Positions 10,538 through 19,400 of a stretch of 64,000 nt of DNA are shown one piece after another. The translations under genes were made by a program, and so were the position numbers. Position 1 is the stretch's first letter, and each line of letters opens with the position of its first letter. Under the pieces are notes generated by a model that saw only the letters and a list, made by a program, of their open reading frames with translations, was not told the origin of the DNA and did no database searches. Origin of the DNA: Gadus chalcogrammus (lineage: Eukaryota; Chordata; Actinopteri; Gadiformes; Gadidae); the NCBI RefSeq assembly GCF_026213295.1, contig NC_079426.1:24462320-24526319 (forward strand). The letters run 5' to 3'.

Positions 10538-11200
10538 ATGGGTGAGTACTAGCCTATTGTAGCCTAGTTTATTTATTTTCCATCTTTTTGGCTGAATAAT
10601 TGGAAAAATGTAGGCTAATCTGCGCAGTGAAAGTATGTTTTCAAGCATCAGATCAACTTAGTTTGTAGGGCACTTTATCGTTTTATTTACTGTCATTTCT
10701 TATTTATTTTATATTTTGCAATTATTCATCTACTGCATCAACAATCTCAATAACTGCAGGACCTTCTATTAAGCCTTTTTAGTATATAGTGCAGTCACCT
10801 TTTAAGGCCAATTGTTATTGTGTGTATTTATTGTATTGAGCTCCTGGATGGCTTTATTGATCCCCATTGGGACCAATACAGTATCTATCTATCTATCTAT
10901 CTATCCATCTATCTATCCTTAACATAGCCACACATTTACATGTATGCAGCCAGTAGTTATCCATTTTAATTGAGCAAGCTCTTTTACATTTTATTGAGGT
11001 TTTTTTATTTCAACAGAACAAATAACTGTTGCCAGACAGAGGGGGGCTGCCCTTCTTCTCCTGCAAGGAGCAAGGAGAAGACGAAGGGTTTGGGTGCACC
11101 CCATCAATGAACGGAGACAAGAACAGGGGGTATGCCATAATCTGGTCCAGGAGCTCCATGCAGATCCTGAGAGGCACGCCAATATTTCAATTCGCTACTA
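10538..11200 (+). pseudogene. Harbinger transposase N-terminal exons, truncated (copy 1)
   Basis: A TATAAAA box at about 10485 precedes an ATG (10538) whose exon is only ATGG before a GTGAGT donor. Exon 2 begins at 11017 after CAACAG and continues the frame as MEQITVARQRG followed by an Arg-rich stretch and VWVHPINERRQEQG, like the N-terminus of PIF/Harbinger nucleases. The frame stops shortly after 11200 and no DDE residues follow, so this is a deletion derivative. Confidence 0.7.
10880..10920. repeat. (TATC)n microsatellite in Harbinger copy 1
   Basis: A run of TATC units beside a CCCATTGGGACCAATACAG motif. The matching tract in copy 2 is at about 14060-14090 with slightly different length. 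Confidence 0.8.
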
Positions 11201-11721
11201 AGTGTGCAATGGCAGAACCATATGGTGCAGCCTATATGATGACCTATAATCTAGTTATTATCCCTCTCTGGTATACTCTTTTGCATATATATACTTTTTT
11301 TTTATCCCTCGGGATAAATACAGTGATGTTATTGCTGTGCTGGATTCAGTAGCCAGTGTATTTTATTTGAGTGCTCGAGACACTTAATGTTATTTTTCCC
11401 TAAATCCAGAGAGACAGTTAATACATGATCTGATACCAGAGAGACAGTTAATACATGACAATGCATTTTTGAGCTTTGCCTGTGTTTCCTTTTACTTATC
11501 TATTTTATTGTATGAGAATGTTTCTATGTGAAGCACTTTGAGTCTGCTTCATGTATTAAAAGTGCTATATGAATGAAGTTGCCTTGCATTAAATAAAAAA
11601 ATATATATTACAAGTAATCTGGTTTCTACCTACATGGTGTGATTATATGTGACTTGATTTCGTCTATTTCCCATTATGGTTAATGGTTTGGGTACTTAGT
11701 CCACCATTGTTGATTTCTCAC

Positions 11722-11854
11722 CTGAAGATCCAATCTCCAGAGCTATGGCTCGCCAGGCAATGACCTTTTTGGAGTTGTCTTTGTAATGACGGGAACTTTG
11801 GTCATACAATTCGACATATTTTTCCACCTCGACGACCAGTCTCTCATCGTCCAT
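11722..11854 (-). pseudogene. MADF (Myb/SANT-like) domain first exon, Harbinger copy 1
   Basis: The exon starts MDDERLVVEVEKYVELYDQS and runs 44 codons plus one base to a CAG|GTGAG donor at 11722. Acidic-initial helices with an aromatic Y-x-x-L-Y pattern are typical of MADF domains in the DNA-binding accessory protein of Harbinger transposons. Downstream exons are absent, so the gene is truncated. The mirror copy at 13122-13254 (+) is the same. Confidence 0.7.
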
Positions 11855-12134
11855 TCTCGTAATTGTTTATCACAAACGAAAGAGGGCGACATCCAGTGGT
11901 GAGGGGTAGATATGGAGGTGCCTACGGGACCCGGGATGTACAAACCAGCTTTTACATAGCGCTTTTTCAGGGGCGGCGACGCTCGGGAATAGAACATTGT
12001 CTCGAAGAGTAGTTGGGCGGCGCGGCGCGGAACGCTACCGCGCGGCTAGTCGGCGCCGGTGTGTGCTAGTACACCCGGAATAATGGGGGCAGACTTTTTG
12101 ACGCGACGCTGCGGCGCCGGTGTGTGGAGGCCTT

Positions 12135-12841
12135 TAACGGCAGCGTAGCGCTGCCTTGGGAGCCCGCCAGTATTCACGCGAGATCACGAGATCACGCGAT
12201 AATTCTAAACCTAATGTACTCACCTTCCACTCCCAAAACTATTGCAATTAAATGCCACGCTTTGTCCTTTCTGACATTTTCCTTATAAAAAGGATGATTT
12301 GGTACATAAATGACTTCATGTTGCTGAACTTCGACAATGAGTCTCTCGTCGTCAATGTTGCCGACCCTCTGAGACCCACCGGTCATGACGTAATAATGTT
12401 GATGTGAAGTTACATGAGCTGAGTGTTGTGTTTTATTTTGAAAATCGACCGGATGCTCTATGGCTTTTACTTTTCACTTCCTGCCCGGCTCGACCTGCTC
12501 TGTCGAAATTGACGCGGTTTAGCAGCGGCTCGCGGCAAAAATAGAATTGGACGGAAAGATAGCGCCGCGGCGCGGCACGCCGCTCCTGGGACGCTGCTGA
12601 AACGTTCCGCAGCGCGCCCGGTGGAAATAGTCTCATTGATTATAGTGGAAGCGATCAGCTGCGTGACCGCGGCGCAGCCATCCCGCGGCGCGTATGCCTC
12701 CGGTGGAATCTAGCCTTGAGTTCAACCGAGATGGCGAGATCGCCGTCCGCGGAAAAGGGGCGTGTTTGTGCGTGTCGCTAGGCAACGTCCTCGGACCTCC
12801 GAGACGGATGGATATTAAAACGCACCATAACGATGCTCTTC
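12135..12841. other. Spacer of the Harbinger palindrome
   Basis: About 700 bp separate the two inverted copies. The spacer holds the right part of the outer Harbinger-like element, including its own MADF exon, followed by about 130 bp of GC-rich sequence (12711-12841) with no recognised feature. Confidence 0.7.
12224..12386 (-). pseudogene. MADF-domain first exon of the outer Harbinger-like element
   Basis: The frame opens at an ATG at 12386 and reads a short leader, then NIDDERLIVEVQQHEVIYVP and an HPFYKEN segment, ending at a GAAG|GTGAGT donor. It is clearly related to the MADF exons at 11722-11854 and 13122-13254 but diverged. This supports two Harbinger subfamilies nested here. Downstream exons are not found. 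Confidence 0.7.
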
Positions 12842-13121
12842 AAGGCCTCCACACACCGGCGCCGCAGCGTCGCGTCAAAAAGTCTGCCCCCATTATTCCG
12901 GGTGTACTAGCACACACCGGCGCCGACTAGCCGCGCGGTAGCGTTCCGCGCCGCGCCGCCCAACTACTCTTCGAGACAATGTTCTATTCCCGAGCGTCGC
13001 CGCCCCTGAAAAAGCGCTATGTAAAAGCTGGTTTGTACATCCCGGGTCCCGTAGGCACCTCCATATCTACCCCTCACCACTGGATGTCGCCCTCTTTCGT
13101 TTGTGATAAACAATTACGAGA

Positions 13122-13254
13122 ATGGACGATGAGAGACTGGTCGTCGAGGTGGAAAAATATGTCGAATTGTATGACCAAAGTTCCCGTCATTACAAAGACA
13201 ACTCCAAAAAGGTCATTGCCTGGCGAGCCATAGCTCTGGAGATTGGATCTTCAG
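13122..13254 (+). pseudogene. MADF-domain first exon, Harbinger copy 2
   Basis: The ATG at 13122 opens the same 44-codon MADF exon as in copy 1, ending at TCAG|GTGAGA (donor at 13255). The remaining exons are deleted. Confidence 0.7.
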
Positions 13255-13779
13255 GTGAGAAATCAACAATGGTGGACTAAGTACCCAAACCATTAACCAT
13301 AATGGGAAATAGACGAAATCAAGTCACATATAATCACACCATGTAGGTAGAAACCAGATTACTTGTAATATATATTTTTTTATTTAATGCAAGGCAACTT
13401 CATTCATATAGCACTTTTAATACATGAAGCAGACTCAAAGTGCTTCACATAGAAACATTCTCATACAATAAAATAGATAAGTAAAAGGAAACACAGGCAA
13501 AGCTCAAAAATGCATTGTCATGTATTAACTGTCTCTCTGGTATCAGATCATGTATTAACTGTCTCTCTGGATTTAGGGAAAAATAACATTAAGTGTCTCG
13601 AGCACTCAAATAAAATACACTGGCTACTGAATCCAGCACAGCAATAACATCACTGTATTTATCCCGAGGGATAAAAAAAAAGTATATATATTATGCAAAA
13701 GAGTATACCAGAGAGGGATAATAACTAGATTATAGGTCATCATATAGGCTGCACCATATGGTTCTGCCATTGCACACTT

Positions 13780-14430
13780 AGTGGCGAATTGAAATATTGG
13801 CGTGCCTCTCAGGATCTGCACGGAGCTCCTGGACCAGATTGTGGCATACCCCCTGTTCTTGTCTCTGTTCATTGATGGGGTGCACCCAAACCCTTCGTCT
13901 TCTCCTTGCTCCTTGCAGGAGAAGAAGGGCAGCCCCCCTCTGTCTGGCAACAGTTATTTGTTCTGTTGAAATAAAAAAAACTCAATAAAATGTAAAAGAG
14001 CTTGCTCAATTAAAATGGATAACTACTGGCTGCATACATGTAAATGTGTGGCTATGTTAAGGATAGATAGATGGATAGATAGATAGATACTGTATTGGTC
14101 CCAATGGGGATCAATAAAGCCATCCAGGAGCTCAATACAATAAATACACACAATAACAATTGGCCTTAAAAGGTGACTGCACTATATACTAAAAAGGCTT
14201 AATAGAAGGTCCTGCAGTTATTGAGATTGTTGATGCAGTAGATGAATAATTGCAAAATATAAAATAAATAAGAAATGACAGTAAATAAAACGATAAAGTG
14301 CCCTACAAACTAAGTTGATCTGATGCTTGAAAACATACTTTCACTGCGCAGATTAGCCTACATTTTTCCAATTATTCAGCCAAAAAGATGGAAAATAAAT
14401 AAACTAGGCTACAATAGGCTACTCACCCAT
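13780..14430 (-). pseudogene. Harbinger transposase N-terminal exons, truncated (copy 2)
   Basis: Reading leftward, the ATGG mini-exon is at 14430-14427 with a GTGAG donor, and exon 2 starts at 13962 after an AACAG acceptor. It encodes the same Arg-rich N-terminus as copy 1 with a few substitutions. A TATAAAA box lies upstream near 14480 in inverted form. No catalytic core follows. Confidence 0.7.
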
Positions 14431-14654
14431 TGCGTTTCGTGTCTTTGCTGCGGTTGATTGACAGGTGACTTCCTGATTTTATACTGCAGCGCGGCCGTCG
14501 CGCCGCCTCCTGTTGGTGCTAGGGGCGTGCTTTTGACGCGCGTAAAATACGCGACGCTGCGCTGCGGCGCCGGTGTGTGGAGGCCTTTAGCGTCCTTACG
14601 AGTACCTACGAGTACCCCTGGAGTAGGCCTACTCGTTAGTTACGAGCGTTTTCA

Positions 14655-15155
14655 TATGAGGGGCCGTTTAGGACATAACTAATTGAGACACTCTCACACA
14701 CATACCTATGAAACACTCTTACACTCACTACTGAAACGCTCACACACTCACTACTGAAACACTCACACATACATACATACTCTTCTGAAACACTTACACA
14801 TACATATGAGAAACACACACGCATACATACATACCTCTGTGGCATATACACATACATATGAAATGCTTACATTCATACAAGTGAAACATTTATACGTATC
14901 TATCTGAAACACTCATGCAAGCACATATTTGTATAAATGTTTCAAATGTATGAATACGTTTTTCAGTTATATGTATGTATGCTCTTACATGAGGATGTGC
15001 AAGCGTTTCACATGTAGTATTCATACCAGTAATTTCAGTAGTGATGGTGAGAGCGTTTCAATAGTGAATGTAAGAGTGTTTCATAGGTATGTGTGCATGA
15101 AATTCCAAGGTCAAGGTCGGCATTTAAACCGGAAGGCGGGAACAAAGAGTGCATT
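14655..15155. repeat. Left subterminal inverted repeat of element B
   Basis: After the TIR, many imperfect copies of ATGAAACACTCTTACA and CTGAAACGCTCACACA-type units run for about 500 bp. The same block occurs inverted at 24383-24815. The clustered TGAAAC..CTC units resemble transposase-binding arrays; that role is inference. Confidence 0.85.
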
Positions 15156-15261
15156 TTTGAACAGCCAGAGCGCGCCAATCTGAGCCAACCGTCAAGAGCG
15201 ACATTACCTCAGTAATCAGACCGTTAATAACCTTATCTCACTTACTACTTACACTAACCGT

Positions 15262-16472
15262 CAGGGACGTGCACAGGAATTTTGAGGGGCAGTTGCTCTG
15301 ACCTGAAAAAAGGGCACCCCCCCCCCCCCCCCCCATGCAGCTCTTTAACCCTGTACTTTCTAACATGGTCCTCTCATCTATGGTGATCAGCACTTAGGCC
15401 TACCTGCCCTATGTGCCTCCTCCTGGTCCACATTTTCCGAGTGTCTGGAGGCTTGTGGCTGCTCCTCATCTTAAATGTAATGTAATTATGAAAAATGGCC
15501 ATTAGTAGGCAAAAATATGAGTCTGATTAATTTATCAATTAGCCTACACACTGTACACAGTATCATTTTTTATCACAATGCAAAGTCTCTGTCCCACCTG
15601 CTGTTTGGCTTTTTCGTAGCCAACCCTGTAGTGATGTGCTCCTCTTTGCTGCCTCCTTTAGTTGTCTCTCTCTCTCTCCTGAATCCTCCTCTTTTCACTG
15701 GGCATTTCGGCTTCACTAAACAATAACAAACAATACCCAAAATAGTGATAAGATTTAGGCATGAACCATTTTGAATGAAAGAATTCATGTGATGCATTAC
15801 TTCCATCATTTATTCTTCTTGTTAAAACGAAATGTTAGAAACTAACTATCAGCAGACATGTAGCTTAGTTTGCCTACCAAAAAAAAAAGTGTAGACTATA
15901 GTGATAACGGGCTGCTTGTCTGCAAGCTAGCTAGCTGTCTGATTATTTAGGCTAAACGTTACGTGGCAAACTGAGCCTGGATTTATGAAGATTGTAATTC
16001 ATTTCATAAAACGTGATGATGATTGTTTGTTTGTTATACATCTCAAATTCACCTTTTCCGACAACATCAAGGCAGTCGTCTCACAGGTGCCGGTGTTCCG
16101 GTCGCGGGCAGCGCTGCAGCTACGTTTCACACGCCGCGCGGCAACTCGCCGCCTCCATTAATTTCAATGATGGAAGGGCGGCAGAGGGGAGGCGGCCAAA
16201 GCGAATGTTGCCGCGCGGCAGAGTTTGCCCTCCCCCTACTGCCTTTCACTCTCAGTGCCCAAACGGAATTGAATGAGGCTACGCTTACTTTAAGAAATGT
16301 TTCGAGTGGCGATTTTTTTTATCTAGGCCTACATGAAATTCTGCATCCATTAAATGATTAAAAAAAAAAAAAAACTTTTTTTTTTTTTTTTCTCGGAAGG
16401 GCAACGTGAGTCGAGGAGGGCATATGGGCAGTTGCCCAAGCAACCTGAGCAACCCCCCTGTGCACGTCCCTG
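15262..16472. mobile_element. hAT-like MITE nested in element B
   Basis: Ends CAGGGACGTGCACAGG and CCTGTGCACGTCCCTG are perfect inverted repeats. The interior contains a C-homopolymer (about 15317-15334) and an A-run meeting a T-run at about 16361-16391. No 8-bp TSD is evident and no transposase is encoded. Its right end lies three bases before the ATG of the HECT gene, so it has separated that gene from its original upstream DNA. Confidence 0.7.
15317..15334. repeat. Poly(C) tract
   Basis: An uninterrupted run of C residues inside the MITE at 15262-16472. It is prone to length errors in assembly. Confidence 0.85.
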
Positions 16473-16475
16473 TCA

Positions 16476-19400
16476 ATGGCAGACAATAGCCTTTTAACCG
16501 CTGAAGCCGTGTCCTTACTGAGGAACTTACTACAGTCGCCTTCACTTATTAATAACGTAACAAACTCATTAGATACACCTTCTGCCAATTCAATTAATTC
16601 GGAAATTAGGTCTTTGTACCAACCTGGGTCTAGCAGCAGCAGCATGCAACCCGCACCAGTCAACGGACTACTGAATTATTGTCCCCGTTATGAAGCAAGG
16701 GCAACTTTTAGCTCATGGAAAGCTAAACCCAGGCAAAAGTAAGTATAATTGTTTATTTTTTATTGTGTAAGATAACTGTACCGTACCATTCATTTGCATT
16801 GTTCTAATATTGGCTAGCCAGCAACGTAAAGATAATGTTGCTTGTTAGCTATCGTAGCCCGACCTATTAGCCCCCCACTCGCTGGTACACGTTACTTAAT
16901 ATTAATTTCGGTGTCAACCAGGATAACGGATTTTAAACAACATAAGCTCCAGCCCAAAAGGGGTATTTAAATGGTATGTGTGCAAAACATTACAGTTGTA
17001 GAGCGTAATTAAGTGTACTAGATAGCCATTTATTTATGTGTGTACAAACTGTCATGAAACGAACTGCGCGAATTCGATTTCGCGACGTCGAGAACTTGTG
17101 AGGGTCATACAGTTTTCAACCGACACCGATATCTCTCTCTCTCTTTAAATTGAGGTTTACCCGCTTATCACAGGTGACAACTATTACAATTTGTAATAGC
17201 TTGGGGCTAATAGGTGTGTTTACGATGGCATATTTGTGGGAAGATAGAACTAACGTTGGCTCGTCTGACGTGTTGTTTTTCATAGAGTCAGACAGAAAAC
17301 CCCGTACCACAGGACGTTCAACAAGGACGTTATTTTGCTGCTCAGTCCCTCAGACGACACAGTCGTCAAGCAGCGGAGGAAACAGCAATTGTACAAAAGA
17401 GGGCATATATTAAATGCTTTCGAGTTCGATAAATCCTGGGACCATGGGGCAGTTCTCCGGGAAATACGTAACGCTTTTAAGCAGAAAATTCCCGAAGATG
17501 TGAGGTATGTAGCGTTAACATTATAGCAGAGCCAGTCAGACTCCAATTCACTGTAGTCTGTATTCGGAGACCTTTACTTATCTAATTAAACGATAATGTT
17601 TTTTCCAAGAAGGACAAATGCCCTTAAAGGGGTAGTTCGGAATTTTGGACATAGGGCCTGATTCCCAAGTGAGCATTGGTATTCTATATCACTGGAGACA
17701 GTTTTCAACACATTTCATTCAGTCCTTTTAGTTGCAGAGTTCGCTCGTGCTAGGCTAGCGCACGGCAACGGACAATACTAGCCTGCTATTAAAAACAGTC
17801 TTACCCACTCCACAGTACACCCGAGGTAAATCAATTATAACGCCAGACTATTGATTTAAATGTCTGTGTTGATAGAATAATGTTAGAAATAAAACTAACC
17901 TTGCATCGCATGAATCATCGAGGGACTACTTTCTCAGCAGAAGCGGAATTCTACTATGCGCTGGTTAGGTGTGTAACCGAATCACGACAGAAGAACGTAA
18001 ACAGAAGCGTGGGACAGAACGACTAGGCAACATGATGGTTCAGTGTGCTTTTAGAAATTGTAGAAATAAACGGTACAGATGGGCACCACAAAGTTTCCAC
18101 CAATTTCCAGTGCGAGATCCAGAAAGGACTCAACTGTGGCTTGTTTCTGCTGGCTTGGACATCAAAACACCGGCTCGTACATGTACGGTTCGTTGGATAC
18201 AACAAATTCCTCATAATCGTCTTCAAAAGCAGATGCATCGCTAACTCCTCCAAACGTGGGCGTATCTTGTTAATTGAATACGCTTATAGAATTCCTTCGT
18301 TCACTGTACTCTGCGTTTGTAGCAATGACAGCGGCAGGTAACCTAGGTATCAGTCCGCCGCTGCCGTAGCCTACGTACAGGAATATAAACACTGCTGCTG
18401 AGACCCCGCAATTCCCTCAAAATGCAATGCAATGCAAGGTTGGTTTTATTTCTAACATTATTCTATAAACAGACATTTCGATTTATAGTCTGTCGTTATA
18501 ATTGATTTACCTCGGGTGTACTGTGGAGTGGGTAAGACTGTTTTTAATAGCAGGCTAGCATTGCCCGTTGACGTGCGCTAGCCTAGCACGAGGGAACTCT
18601 GCAACTAGAAGGACTGTATGAAATGTGTTGAAACTGTCTCCAGTGATATAGAATACCAATGCTCACTTGGGAATCAGGCCCTATGTCCAAAATTCCGAAC
18701 TACCCCTTTAAGGTATAGCTGTATACAATACATACATACATCCTAGTAAGTAGAAGTGCTCCAAAATAAACTTTCTTGTTAGCACACATACATTTTTAGA
18801 GCCATATACCCCAAAAAGGGAGCACTGTAGAGCCCTGGTTTAAGACATCTAAACAGAATTACTTTATAATTAATACATTCATTATTAGACTATTTAGTTA
18901 ATTCCACCAAAAACAATACAACATTACACAAGATTGTATGGATCTTCTTGCATACATTCTAGAAGTGTCTTCAACATTCAAAATGGCTAATCACTGATAT
19001 GTACTCAATTGGTTTGCGCACAGCTGTGAACTACTGATGGCCTGTGGCAACAAGCTGATTGCACCAATGTTGAGGGATGGCCAGCCACTCGATGCCAGTT
19101 TAATACATAAAATTCTGAAATTAAAGGCTCTATATGTGAGGCCCTCCAGACAACTTGAGGTATGTATGTAGGTGTTATCTGTAACTTCTGAGTTTGAAAG
19201 TAACCTAATTGTGCATGTACTGTAATTATTTTCGAAAGTTGCATATAGGCTGTAACTTTAAACCAATCCGACATGCTGAATTTTTTACTGCTGGTTTAGT
19301 GAAGTACCCAACAATTAAACAGACAAGCAATAAGATCTTCGAAATATATCGTTCTTTCACAAGTTAATACATTGCACAAAATGTATGAAAACCACTACAG

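Larger units (their letters stand above)
10369..12134 (+). mobile_element. PIF/Harbinger derivative, copy 1 (palindrome arm)
   Basis: The TIR AGGCCTCCACACACC.. at the left and its inverse GGTGTGTGGAGGCCT at the right bound the element, with flanking TAA trinucleotides (10366-10368 and 12135-12137) fitting the TWA target of Harbinger. It keeps the 5' ends of both expected genes: a transposase start on + (10538-10541 joined to 11017 onward) and a MADF exon on - (11854-11722). The catalytic middle is gone, so it is nonautonomous. An almost identical copy lies inverted at 12842-14587. Confidence 0.85.
10291..12710. mobile_element. Outer PIF/Harbinger-like element, host of the first palindrome arm
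   Basis: Inverted ends CCACCGGACGCGTACGCGCC near 10300 and CGCGGCGCGTATGCCTCCGG near 12685 define an older element. Its body is split by the insertion at 10369-12134, whose flanks still show TAA on both sides. The remaining right part carries a MADF-domain exon (12224-12386, - strand), as expected for the DNA-binding partner protein of Harbinger elements. No transposase core remains. Confidence 0.6.
12842..14587 (-). mobile_element. PIF/Harbinger derivative, copy 2 (inverted palindrome arm)
   Basis: This is the reverse complement of 10369-12134. Matching positions sum to about 24976 across the MADF side, drifting by a few bases through small indels. It has the same TIRs, the same truncated transposase exons on - (14430-14427 and 13962 leftward) and the same MADF exon on + (13122-13254). 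Only scattered substitutions and microsatellite-length differences were noticed, so the copies are recent relative to the decayed elements around them. Confidence 0.85.

Noticed and set aside
11743..13233. Identical 84-codon frames (MFYSRASPPL...) in both palindrome arms
   Set aside because: They are out-of-frame shadows over the MADF exons; the MADF frame has the better motif and splice donor.
18032..18244. Host THAP gene exon
   Set aside because: It lies inside a TTAA-flanked Kolobok-like element and has lost its last zinc ligand.
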